Positions 45,600 through 55,139 of a stretch of DNA of 64,000 nucleotides are shown piece by piece. The translations under genes and the position numbers were made by a program. Position 1 is the first letter of the stretch. Every line of letters begins with the position of its first letter. The stretch is taken from contig OX243822.1 of assembly GCA_945859605.1 (NCBI GenBank), forward strand, positions 8,682,725 through 8,746,724, in the 5' to 3' direction. This DNA comes from Lumbricus rubellus (lineage: Eukaryota > Annelida > Clitellata > Crassiclitellata > Lumbricidae). The notes beneath the pieces are model-generated. The model searched no databases. It was given only the letters and a program-made list of their open reading frames with translations, and had not been told where the DNA came from.

Positions 45600-48500
45600 C
45601 AATCAGTTGATTGATTGATTGATTGATTGATTGAGTTGTCTGCACAACTTTATTTTTGTTGGCAATCTTTAGGTTTTCGAGATCCATTTGATCCGTTCGG
45701 CGACTTTGGCGATCCTTTCTTCGGAAGGACTTCCAGCGCTCGGTGAGTAAAGTCTCTACGCCTATATGTAATGTAATTGTAATTACTGATTTGTGTGGCG
45801 CTGCTTTCAGCCATGGCCATTCAGTTGTGCTCCCAGTGTGAGAACCCCAAGAGAAAAAAAGTTCTTAGGAAGAGAGAGAGAAATGTAGAGAGAAAGAGAT
45901 GTGGGGCCCGGTAGCACAATGGATAGCATGCTGACGTAGAGTGCGAGAGGTAGTGAGTTCGAGCCCCCGTTGGGGGATATGCTTTGTAGGCTGCTATTAG
46001 CACTGTGTAATTGCAAAGCTGTCTGTTCTGTTCGTATTTAAGTTTAATTAAGATTACTGCATAACTTGTAAATGTAAAGCGCAGTGCGTCTTGCAGGCGT
46101 TTAATTAAAGAAAAGATTATTATTATTATCACGATCTTGAAAAAAGAGCCACACTAGTGGGGGGAAGGAGAATTTCATAAGGAGGGCTCACTGCATGTAT
46201 GCACAAACCATGCAACCTACCATCTGATTTTAGGGAGCCCGGCATGGAGAAAAAGACAAGGGGGGATGGATGATCAGTACGGTCACGTTACTTCCCCAAA
46301 ACTGATATGGGATATCATTTTCTGAGATGAGAGATTATTTCCCGGGAGGTCAGGCAATTTCCAATGAAATAATCAGCTACACTGCTACAGTGACCCATTT
46401 ACTCTAACCAATCAGCTACAGTGACCCAATTTACTCCAACAATTGGCTACACTGACCCATTTGCTCTAACCAATCAGCTACAGTGACCCATTTGCTCTAA
46501 CCAATCAGCTACAGTGACCCAATTGCTCTAACGAATCAGCTTCAGTGACCCACTTGCTCTAACCAATCAGCTACACTGACCCATTTGCTCTAACCAATCA
46601 GCTACCCTGACCCAATTGCTCTAACCAATCAGCTACAGTGACCCACTTGCTCTTACCAATCAGCTGCTGTTTCTTGCAGTAGGCTAGAACTTACAAATAA
46701 CAACATCCCATAATTCACCTCAATATTATTTCAGTTCTCGTCAAAGAAACGACGGCCAGAATCGGATGCTACCGTACAACAGACAACTGCAGCAGCAGCA
46801 ACAGCAGATGATGATGGTACCGCCTCCACATTCGGATTTCTTTGGCGGCTTCTCGTCATTCTTCGGCGGATTCCCGAGTCATGGGTGAGCGACATGTGAC
46901 CAAGGCTGTAGTCAAGGGTATATGTAATTGCAAAGCTGTTTGCTCAGTTGGTAGTTAAGTTTAATTAAGATTACTGCATAACTTGTAAATGTAAAGCGCA
47001 GTGCGTCTTGCAGGCGTTTCATTAAAGAAAAGATTATTATTATTATTATACGGGTAGACGGCGTATACTTACGTTCGGGGTAAAACGGCATCGCATACTC
47101 ACCTCTCGAAAAGTAGAGTATACGCGGGTTAAAAAGCAGGGTACACCGTACACGCTAGTAAATCGGTGTATTGTGGCTGTTTAAGATGTATTCTTACGCG
47201 AATGACTAAAAAAAGGTCATCAACTTTTTCGGATGGTGAATTTAGGAAATTTTCCCGAGATTTTGGACGGATGACTAAAAAATAGGTCGTCAGAAATTTC
47301 GGGCCCAAAAAAGGTCGGATTTCCTCCAGGCCAACGTGTACTCACCTTAAAATTTACCAGTACTTTCGGAATGCTTGTGAGCCTGCAATTCGACAGCTTA
47401 TTCGTAGACTAAGACAGACAATCTCATGCAGTTGTTGTGCATTGGTTACAACCAGGGCTTTTTTAAACGTGCAGTTGTACACAAAATGTGCAGTTCTAAA
47501 TGGATTTGTGCAGTTGTAGAAGCACTTCTGTGCAGTTAAAACTAGCAAAAAGGTAAATGTCCTCCAATTGGAAGTAATTTACCACCGAGGATGGGAAAGG
47601 AAAGAAGCAGTTGTGGAGTTCTAAAAATTCCTTAAAAACAGCCCTACTGGGGACCTGGTGAAAGCTGAATATATTATGGTGGCTCCATGACAGGTTAACA
47701 GGCTGCAGCTAAGCTTTAATAGATCTCCAACAACATATTATCATAATTTATAATTTTTCTGTATTTGTGTTGTGCCATTATCCAATCCATAGACTTTTTT
47801 CTTTTGCCGTGGCTGGGCTGGGAACGCTCCTGAGAAGATTTCTTGAAGGGGAACTATTATAAGTCCAATGAATGAATGAATGAACGAACGAACGCATGAA
47901 TAATTTAATTAATTAATTATTTAATTAATTAATAACAAAAGCATTGGTTGATGTCACTGAGAAGTGTGTGCTAAGGACTTACTCAAGCTTTGTACACATA
48001 ATCCATAATCAAAGACCCACTGACCCATTTATACTAACCAATCAGCTACGGTGACCCAGTTGCTCTAACCAATTAGCTACACTGACCCATTTACTCTAAC
48101 CAATCAGCTACACTGACCCATTTGCTCTAGCCAATGAACTACGGTGACCCATTTGCTGTAGCCAATCACCTACAGTGACCCATTTGCTCTAACGGTCTAA
48201 CCAATCAGCTACACTGACCCAATTGTTGTAGCCAATCAGTAGACTAAATGTCTCAATTCGCACTCACACTCGTATAAAATTGATGACATGTGTAGCTGCG
48301 TTGTAGACAGTCATCATCATTAATAATAATAATAAATTAATAATAATAATAATAATAATTAATAATAATAATAAATAATTCATAATAATAATAATAATAA
48401 TTTAAAAAAATAAAAAATAATAATAATCATTGTGGCATAGTGTTAGATGTTTCCGCTGATTTCTGTTGTAGTGGTTTTCAAATGACCAGTCAAACATTTG

Positions 48501-49736
48501 GTGGTGGTGGTGGTGGAATGGATGGTGGAAACTTTCGCTCTTCATCAACATCTACGAGATATCAGAATGGAAAGAAAGTTGTCACTCGAAAGTACGTTTG
48601 ATTGTCTCCCATATCATCGATCCAGATGTTTCTTTACTGTTCCTGTTGTTTGTTTAGCATCATATACCATACCATATAGTACCATTTCGTTTGTGTTATA
48701 TCATATACCAACCATATAGTACCATTTCATTTGTGTTGTACCATATACCATACCAAATAGTACCATTTCATTTGTGTTGTACCATATACCATACCATATA
48801 GTACCATTTCATTGTCTGTCGCTGGTCCTACAACTTGGAATGGCCTCCCTGTTACTCTATGCTTAGTGCCCAACTGCCCATTGACCACTCCACTCTGTTA
48901 CTGCAGAATCATCTCTAAACTTTCCTATTTAGCCATAATTGGTCCAGGAGCGCTTCTGTGTAGCCTACCTTGAAGTGGTGCTACGTTACATAAATCTTCA
49001 TAATTATTAATAGCATTGATACGAATTGCTAATGAAAAGCTTGTATAGTACAGTTCGTAACAGGAATAAAATATTAAATTGCATGCTCTGAGTAGAAAAC
49101 GATAAAGAGGCGCTGTTAGAAGTGTTCATACATACCCTCGTTAGGCTACATGGGTAAAATTATAGATTCTGGGCCTTGCTCCAAACTTTACCAAACTTTA
49201 CCTGGTGATACCTGGTACCCTATGCACTAAAACGCACCTATTCCCTAAGCTCGGAACCGATCCTACGATTTTTTACAAATTTTTTAATCTATTGAAATCT
49301 ATAGGAAATCCAATGCTAAAAATCACAGCTCACCCTCGGCCGCCATATTTACACACACTTCCGTGACGTCATGGGAAGTCGCGAAGTAAACTTCTGTATG
49401 TAAATATGGCGGCCGAGAGTGAGCTGTCATTTTTAGCATTGGATTTCCTATAGATTTTAAAAATTCGTATAAAATCTTGGGATCGGTTCCGAGCTTAGGG
49501 AATAGGCGCGTTTGAGTGTGCATGGTCCCAGGTATGTTCATCTAGAGTTTGGTAAAGTTGGGAGCAAGGCCCAGAATCTATAATTTTACCGCTACATGTT
49601 GACGTGTATCAACTCTTGTATGTGTAAACTCTTTTTCAGAACCATAGAAAACGGCCAGGAAACGGTGACGGTGGAGGAAGACGGAGTCGTGAAAAGTCGG
49701 ATGGTCAACGGTGTCGATCAAGCGCTCACTTACTAG
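43381..49736 (+). CDS. DNAJB6: DNAJB6-like class B J-domain co-chaperone (complete)
   Basis: Seven exons join in phase: 43381-43451, 44186-44295, 44825-45004, 45673-45742, 46735-46884, 48472-48591 and 49640-49736, giving 265 residues. The J domain (about residues 1-70) begins [17 protein letters not shown] and has the HPD motif at 33-35, which stimulates Hsp70 ATPase. It is followed by a Gly/Phe-rich region with repeated DPF and FFGG motifs, a short polyQ/Met patch, a Gly run, and a Ser/Thr patch [10 protein letters not shown]. The C-terminus [16 protein letters not shown] matches the DNAJB6/B2/B8 subgroup, whose members suppress protein aggregation through Ser/Thr-rich segments. There is no zinc-finger, so it is not class A. 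The start is the ATG one codon before the conserved J-domain motif; no upstream exon is needed. No promoter or heat-shock element was identified. DNAJB6 is preferred over DNAJB2 (no UIM-like motif seen). Confidence 0.93.
43500..43710. repeat. (CTA)n/(CTG)n array in DNAJB6-like intron 1
   Basis: Trinucleotide repeat starting about 50 bases after the exon 1 donor. Confidence 0.92.
43826..44143. repeat. 11-bp minisatellite (AATAACAATAC)n in DNAJB6-like intron 1
   Basis: Same unit as the array at 38795-39200; ends about 40 bases before exon 2. Confidence 0.95.
44186..44295 (+). CDS. DNAJB6: DNAJB6-like exon 2: J-domain HPD loop
   Basis: Acceptor GTGCACAG; encodes [18 protein letters not shown] and [14 protein letters not shown]; donor GACA|GTACGT. 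Confidence 0.95.
44318..44461. repeat. (GAT)n array in DNAJB6-like intron 2
   Basis: Trinucleotide repeat beginning 25 bases after the exon 2 donor. Confidence 0.95.
44510..44715 (-). mobile_element. LINE 3' tail fragments in intron 2
   Basis: TATATAGCGCCCCTTAAAG and AGAGGCGCTCCCAGC with CAACCACGACCAAAG (minus orientation) at 44520-44610; a short plus-oriented RT/tail piece (TTTTCTGCAAGCGTTC) follows at 44665-44722. Confidence 0.7.
44825..45004 (+). CDS. DNAJB6: DNAJB6-like exon 3: end of J domain, G/F region
   Basis: Acceptor TTATTTTCAG; encodes [35 protein letters not shown] and DPFEDFFGN; donor TCCG|GTGAGC. Confidence 0.95.
45052..45262 (-). mobile_element. SINE family A, full-length, in DNAJB6-like intron 3
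   Basis: Minus orientation. On the minus strand: GCGCGGTGATGTAGTGGTGG with A-box, B-box GGTTCGAATCC, then the tail GGGAGCGCCTCTGAGTAG and GGGGCGCTATAAC. Confidence 0.92.
45540..45635. repeat. (GATT)n array in intron 3
   Basis: Tetranucleotide repeat just upstream of exon 4. Confidence 0.93.
45673..45742 (+). CDS. DNAJB6: DNAJB6-like exon 4: G/F region
   Basis: Acceptor ATCTTTAG; encodes [18 protein letters not shown]; donor GCTCG|GTGAGT. Confidence 0.93.
45765..45900 (-). mobile_element. LINE family B tail fragment in intron 4
   Basis: TGTGTGGCGCTGCTTTCAG and CATTCAGTTGTGCTCCCAG, related to 52775-52965. Confidence 0.65.
45901..46130 (+). mobile_element. tRNA-derived SINE, family B
   Basis: Different from family A. 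A-box TAGCACAATGG and B-box GAGTTCGAGCC lie at the 5' end (45912-45964); the 3' part ends AAGCGCAGTGCGTCTTGC and GGCGTTTAATTAAAG followed by (ATT)n. The head does not fold as a functional tRNA. A head-less copy lies at 46917-47046. Confidence 0.85.
46366..46675 (+). repeat. ~34-bp CCAATCAG minisatellite, array 1 (DNAJB6-like intron 4)
   Basis: About nine units of the form CTAACCAATCAGCTAC, AGTGACCCATTTG. The core AACCAATCAG matches the CCAAT-box (NF-Y) consensus. A second array lies in the next intron at 48010-48240. Confidence 0.93.
46735..46884 (+). CDS. DNAJB6: DNAJB6-like exon 5: polyQ patch and FFGG motifs
   Basis: Acceptor ATTATTTCAG; encodes [18 protein letters not shown] and [16 protein letters not shown]; donor CATGG|GTGAGC. 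Flanked on both sides, in the two adjoining introns, by the CCAATCAG minisatellite. Confidence 0.93.
46917..47046 (+). mobile_element. SINE family B, 3' fragment, in intron 5
   Basis: Shares GTTTAATTAAGATTACTGC and AAGCGCAGTGCGTCTTGC with 45980-46130, and also ends in (ATT)n. Confidence 0.85.
47453..47646 (-). mobile_element. hAT-like MITE, family 1, copy 5, in intron 5
   Basis: Starts CAGGGCTTTTTTAAACG and ends AAAAACAGCCCTA. No matching flanks remain. Confidence 0.82.
47795..47885 (+). mobile_element. LINE tail fragment in intron 5
   Basis: GGGCTGGGAACGCTCCTGAG and TTCTTGAAGGGGAACTAT, then (GAAT)n. Confidence 0.65.
48010..48240 (+). repeat. ~34-bp CCAATCAG minisatellite, array 2 (DNAJB6-like intron 5)
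   Basis: About seven more degenerate units of the same repeat as 46366-46675 (ACCAATCAGCTACACTGACC type). Confidence 0.9.
48318..48428. repeat. (AAT)n array in intron 5
   Basis: Trinucleotide repeat shortly before exon 6. Confidence 0.92.
48472..48591 (+). CDS. DNAJB6: DNAJB6-like exon 6: Gly run and Ser/Thr patch
   Basis: Acceptor TCTGTTGTAG; encodes [16 protein letters not shown] then [19 protein letters not shown]; donor CGAAA|GTACGT. Confidence 0.93.
48655..48815 (+). repeat. ~48-bp tandem repeat in intron 6
   Basis: Three units containing ATATACCATACC, ATATAGTACCATTTC and TTTGTGTTGT. Confidence 0.85.
48815..48995 (+). mobile_element. LINE 3' fragment (RT C-terminus) in intron 6
   Basis: Encodes [16 protein letters not shown], then GGAGCGCTTCTGTGTAG and a degraded GCTAC tail. 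Confidence 0.75.
49153..49590. mobile_element. Foldback MITE with 8-bp duplication, in DNAJB6-like intron 6
   Basis: 438-bp near-palindrome. Ends GGTAAAATTATAGATTC / GAATCTATAATTTTACC, arms of ~190 bp, and a perfect duplication GCTACATG (49145-49152 and 49591-49598). Non-coding. It lies just upstream of the last exon and could form a strong RNA hairpin in the pre-mRNA. Confidence 0.93.
49640..49736 (+). CDS. DNAJB6: DNAJB6-like exon 7: C-terminus
   Basis: Acceptor CTTTTTCAG, 50 bases after the MITE at 49153-49590. Encodes [15 protein letters not shown] and ends [12 protein letters not shown] at 49734-49736. Confidence 0.93.
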
Positions 49737-49829
49737 ACTTCGGAAGTCGCTGCGACTTGTCAAAACTTCTTTGTTGGACGCGTGACACCGACCGATTCAA
49801 TGTTGTTAAGGGAATTGTGATGCGGCGGC

Positions 49830-49937
49830 CGCGGACTACCGGTTAACCGCGGACTACCGGTTAACCGCGGACTACCGGTTAACCGCGGACTACCGGTTAA
49901 CCGTGGACTACCGGTTAACCGCGGACTACCGGTTAAC
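49830..49937 (+). repeat. 18-bp tandem repeat, 6 copies, in DNAJB6-like 3' UTR
   Basis: Six copies of CGCGGACTACCGGTTAAC, one with CGTGG instead of CGCGG, about 95 bp after the stop codon. Each unit carries the palindromes ACCGGT and GTTAAC. Confidence 0.95.
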
Positions 49938-50125
49938 CGTGTGGCCGTGAATATGGGTCTTTCAGAGTCGATTTACGAAGACTGTTTTTTCGTTTGACGT
50001 TGCGGAACAATTCTGAAGCTAGACGCGCGTGCACATATCGTATACGACTACGGTGCAGGCACGCATTGAGGTTTAGTCTGCAGCGAGTTACATGGATTGT
50101 TTACTTGCTTGTATAAATGTTTGTA

Positions 50126-50340
50126 AGGCACGGTGGTGTAGTGGTGGTGTTAGGTGCGTTGGAGCTGGTGGGTTACAGGTTCGAATCCACCTCAGGCTGC
50201 CGCGTAGGGATCTTGAGCAAGTCCTTCACTCACAATTGCTCGTGCACTTTGGCGTGAAACTCCGATGCGGTGTCCGCGCTGTAGTCGGTAGCGCCTCTGA
50301 TGAGAGAACTTGAAGTAGCGCTATAGTAGATGCGAGAAAT
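50126..50340 (+). mobile_element. SINE family A
   Basis: CACGGTGGTGTAGTGG (A-box), GGTTCGAATCC (B-box), AACTCCGATGCGGTGTCC and the tail GTAGCGCCTCTGATGAG / GTAGCGCTATAGTAG. Confidence 0.92.
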
Positions 50341-51240
50341 AGATAAATGCAATGTCAGTTAGATTGGTACTGTGCATGCGCATTGCATATGCGGGTCAGG
50401 CTTGCTTTGCACCGAACGCTACTGGGAACACAGGTAGCTGCTGTCTTATCGCGTGTAATAATGGATGAAGAATTAGTTTATAATTATGCAAAGCCGCGTA
50501 ATAACAGTCAGAATATCATCTCAGTGTTCAGCAGTTTATCTTGTCTAGGTTCAGAATGTGTCGCAGCTGTAACGTATATTTTTTATTTGGAGTATCGTTC
50601 AATCGATAAATATCTTCGGCGTATATATCTTCGTTGTATATATCTTCATTGATATATATCTTCGTCGATATATATCTTCGTCGTATATATCTTCATCGTA
50701 TATATCTTCATTGATATATATCTTCGTCAATATATATCTTCGTCGATATATATCTTTATTGTCGTCGTCGTCGCATGAAGATCTATTTTGATTTCTTCGT
50801 CGTCACGTTTTTCAGATCGCCGCTAATCATGTAAATCTGCTTGTCAGTAGAAAACGTAGCGTTACAACCGATCATGTGTCGATGTGCAACATATGTGAAC
50901 TTTATGTGAACTTTGAAACGCTACCACGTCAACTGGTTTCAGTTAGGGCTGTACCGAATAGGTGAATATCTATCACTATTCGGCCGAATACCGAATAATT
51001 GGACCAACTATTCGGCCGAATACGAATAGTGTACAAGATTCAATATTTAAAATGTAAGCAAATGTTTCAGTTCAATGAATTTAATTCATAAATGAAATTA
51101 ACAGTAAACTAACTGTAATTTTTGCATTCTTCTGAAAACGCAACTATCAAGAGCTATCCAATGACAAGACACTTTTGTTTGTTAGTTTACTGTTTTGATT
51201 TTTTTACAAAATCTGTTTAGAATACCACTGTTAAGCAGTT
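50341..51240. other. Intergenic between convergent genes
   Basis: A TATATCTTCGTCGATATA-type repeat fills about 50610-50770; near 50950-51030 TATTCGGCCGAATA palindromes recur. No exon recognised. Confidence 0.5.
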
Positions 51241-51244
51241 CTGC

Positions 51245-51248
51245 CAAG

Positions 51249-51285
<37 letters not shown>

Positions 51286-51530
51286 ACAGAGTTAAACGTC
51301 AATAGTGGCTTGGTTGAAACACAAAGTCTATTCTAGAACTATCCAATGTTGTTTTTGTTTGTTATTTTGCTGTTTCGATTAAAAAATCCACATAAAATAA
51401 ATACCACTGATAAGCAGTAGTCGTGCCAAGAACGTGTCCTTCACATCAGTACGTTCACACACACACACACGCACACACACACACACACACACCTACATAC
51501 ACACAAACACACACACGACACACATGGGCC
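51245..51530. repeat. Duplicated (CA)n blocks
   Basis: Two homologous ~200-bp segments each with a CA array (51248-51290, 51455-51530) preceded by CTATCCAATG and AAGCAGT phrases. Confidence 0.8.
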
Positions 51531-51804
51531 CCCTGGAAAGTTGAAACCTATTTTTCTAACTGCTAATTTTTTATAGAAAATTTCTTTGCACTAAAGAAAT
51601 TATATTCATATCAATAAAAATTACAAAAAGTGAAACTGAGATATTTATAATAAGAAATCTAATGAAAAATAAAATACCCATGCATATTCTTAATTTCCTG
51701 CTTTGCATTTTCAACCTCTTGATAGGCCTACAACAACAACAAACTTTAACCCTGACCATCGAGTTTTGCCCCCTCCTACAAAAATTTCTGCGGGCGCCCA
51801 TGGA

Positions 51805-51880
51805 CACACACACACGACACACACAACACACACACGAGACACACACGACACACAAACGACACACACACACACACGACACA
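51805..51880. repeat. (CA)n array after the receptor gene stop codon
   Basis: CACACGACA-type repeat that begins immediately after the minus-strand stop, i.e. in the predicted 3' UTR. Confidence 0.93.
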
Positions 51881-51881
51881 T

Positions 51882-52309
51882 TCACTCGGACGTCGCAATG
51901 ATAACCGCGAAAAAGTAGGCGGCGGCGACACACGAAGTGAACGGGAGAAACATGAAACCCATTCGCAAACAGCTGGCCGGCGAGAAGCACTGAAACATCA
52001 TGACAAGAAAGACGACCGAGAAACAGGGAAACAGCATCGTGCTGTAGTTCAGGTAAACTATAAACATTTCGTCATGATACGTGATGCTCAGCGGTACACT
52101 CTGGCAAACGACGATCAGAAAGAGCAGGCAGGATGAGACGAAGAGCTGGACTACGAAGCCCCTGTGACCGGTGAAGACGAGGTGGGAGGCGGCTCGGCTC
52201 CGCGATTCTCCTATCTTTAACGGTTCGTCTTCGTCGGAATCGAGTGGCACACCGACGGCGAACACGTAGATGGCATCGCCGTGGCTGTGATGGTGGTTCG
52301 GTCGCGTCA
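51882..52309 (-). CDS. Receptor exon K: membrane helices and C-terminus
   Basis: Acceptor TAATTGCAG. A His-rich and acidic linker (NHHHSHGD, LDSDEDEPL) precedes three hydrophobic stretches: FVVQLFVSSCLLFLIVVC, MLFPCFSVVFLVMMFQCF and FLPFTSCVAAAYFFAVIIA, then TGA at 51882-51884. The cytoplasmic tail would be only a few residues. Confidence 0.8.
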
Positions 52310-55108
52310 CTGCAATTAATAGCATACCGGTTCTGTATAGGCCTAATGACGTGTATTGGTATGGTATGGTATGGTATCTGAGCATTTATAAAGCACCTCT
52401 TACAGACTAGCTATTCAGAGGCGCTCTCAGCGTGACAGCCCCGAGGAAATAAAAAAGACTTCAAGTAGCGAAGGGCTGAAGATGACACCCCCAATAAGAT
52501 CTTAGTACGGATAGTGGGAGGGAGGTCATTCCACATAGAAGGGCCTACAATGGCATTGTATTGTATATGGCCATTTATAAAGCGCTTCTCGCAGCTAGAG
52601 CCTTTCAGAAGCGCTCTCAGTGCGTTGAACTCCGAGAAAAAAGGCAAGTTTTTAGACGAGAGAAAGGCGAGGATACACTACAAGAGAGGATGGCAGAGCG
52701 AACTGATGGGGGAAGCCCATTCCATAGAGAGAGACCAATGCAGGCAAATGATCTGGACTGAGTCAATGCGCATTTGCAATGTAATTGGTAGTTTCTATAG
52801 CACCGCTGACAGCCGAGGCCATTCAGTAGCGCTCCCAGTGCGATAACCTCTAGAGAAAAACAGGTCTTAAGAAGATAAGAAGAGAGAGAGAGATTTAGAT
52901 AACGATCCAGAGAGTAGAGTCCCACGCAGAGTGGAGGGAAGAGAATTCCATAAGATAAATTATGCGTTGCCTTGCAGCCGGAGTGTTGCAGGTTCGAATC
53001 CACCTCAAGTCGCTGCGTAGGGACCTTGGGCAAGTCCTTCACTCGCAATTGCTCAGCGCTTCGGCATGAAACTTCGATTCAGTGTCCATGCTGCATGTAG
53101 ACTGGTTGGGAGCGCTTCTGAGTAGAAATCCAGGGCGGTTTTAAGGAATTTTTAGAACTGCACAACCCCTTCTTTCCTTTCCCATCCCTAATGGTAAATT
53201 ACTCCCAACCGGAGGACAATGACCGTTTTGCTAGTTTTTAACTGTATAAAAGTACTTCTGCAACTGCACAAATCTATTTAGAACTGCACATTTTATGTAC
53301 AACTGCACGTTAAGAAAAGCCCTGTAGGAATCTTGAAGGGGCGTTATAACAAGTGCACATACAGTCCGCTCTCTACTTGTGGTCCATCCGACTGGGTTCT
53401 ACAAGTCTCTCAAGTCTTTTTCCTTTGTTCGTGGTTGGGTTGGGAGCGCCTCTGAGTAGTTTCTTGAAGGGGCGCTATATGAATGAATGAATGAATGAAT
53501 GAATGAATGAATGAATAAATGAATGAATGAATGAATGAATGAATGAATGAATGAATACACACATGTGATGAATATGAGACTTGTCAACCCATCCTGTCTG
53601 TCACCCACCTGTAGCTTTCAGCTGGTACAGCTCCACCTTCTTCACCTGTTCAAAGACGCCCAGCATGAACGGCAGTATCATCAGCGTACTACCATTGTTC
53701 GCAATCCCGTGCTCCGTCAGATTAAACACCACTGTAGCGTCGGCGGCATCCCTCGGCTCCATCTCCCACCGGTAGACCGGCTCCTCCTCGGGCAAGCAGC
53801 TTCTGCAGACCGCCGTCAAGGTCAACCTCTCGAAAAGGTCGAGGCTGGCAAGGCAGTTGCTGACGCAGGTGATATCGACAAGAACGGGAGCGTCGGAGTC
53901 CGAAGGTAGCTCTGGAGGACTCGACTGTGCCGCCCCGGGTGCCGCTACGTCGGAGAGGAGTTCGAGGAATCGGTGATCGTAGCCGGTTCGGGATTCTTTG
54001 AGCGCAACGACCCAGAAGGTGTAGAGCTGAGGGAGCGTGCGATGTTCCAGGTGGTTCGTGTTGAACTCGAGAAAATGTGACGTTTCCGATGTGAGGTTTG
54101 TGCCGTGTCCGAAGCAACCGCCTGTTTTGTCTGAAATGAACATGCAATCCAGGGTGAGAATTTCCCGGGGGGGTTTCAACCACCAGTCTTTCTTAGAGCC
54201 CCATGTTAAAGTCTGTTTTTCACACCCCGATTCCAATTGGATAATGGTCCAACTTCCCAGTTATTTTTCCACAATTCTTACACTGATTCAATCTATTGAC
54301 TGTAACTACGATGAGAATTGTGGGGTGGGTGGGTGGGGTGGGGGTTCAACCCTAGTTTCTTCTTAGGACCCACAGTGAAGTTATAATTGCGCACCCCAAG
54401 TTCACATAAATCAACGTCTGCCCCCCCCCCTGGATGGATATATGGATGGATATATGGATCGATATATGGATGGATACATAGATCGATAAGATTTAATCAG
54501 CAGCTACTTCTGATCATCGGCTAGTAACTAAAAATGACAACCTGCTCAAGGTATAGAATTTTTCTGGGGATGGGAAATATTACCTCTGTACATGTTAACA
54601 ACAGTTCAAGATTTTTCCTGGAAAAATCTCATTTCTAGAAGGAACTACCCCCGCCCCCGGAGATACCTGATTAAACGCTGTTGCATATAATATCCTTAAA
54701 TATTATAACGATTCTATTGTGGTTCTTTTGACACTGATTAACTAAATCTACCACCAGCCGTCTAACACTACGGTATTTCAGCTGTTCCTTTAACACCTGG
54801 TATAGCAACAAAAATTCAATGTAGATCTAAGCTTACTTACTCTGTAGCAGTTCTGGCGTCAGTAGACCGATACCTTGGACACAGTACCACTCATATGCGA
54901 CGTCTGTTGAACTCTGTGACCCAAGTCTCTCGTCCGGATCGTTGTGGCTGATCACCTCAAACCGAACGCTGTCGTTCAAACCTGAAGTATATACAAAATA
55001 ATACTATAATAAAATATTCTAGGAAGATATGCTTTTAGCAGAGATTCCAGAATTCTTAATTGTTATAGCGCCCCTTTAAGCTCTCTACTAAGAGGCACTC
55101 ACGATAAT

Positions 55109-55139
<31 letters not shown>

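Larger units (their letters stand above)
52310..53608. other. Receptor last intron, filled with retroelement fragments
   Basis: Almost wholly explained by LINE, SINE and MITE copies listed separately. I see no GPS or PLAT exon here. Confidence 0.6.

Noticed and set aside
45901..45975. Functional tRNA gene
   Set aside because: Pol III boxes are present but the arms do not form a plausible cloverleaf and the sequence continues into a SINE body with an (ATT)n tail.
52617..53048. 143-codon minus-strand frame as a new gene
   Set aside because: It strings together two LINE RT C-terminal fragments and a SINE, all recognisable from other copies.
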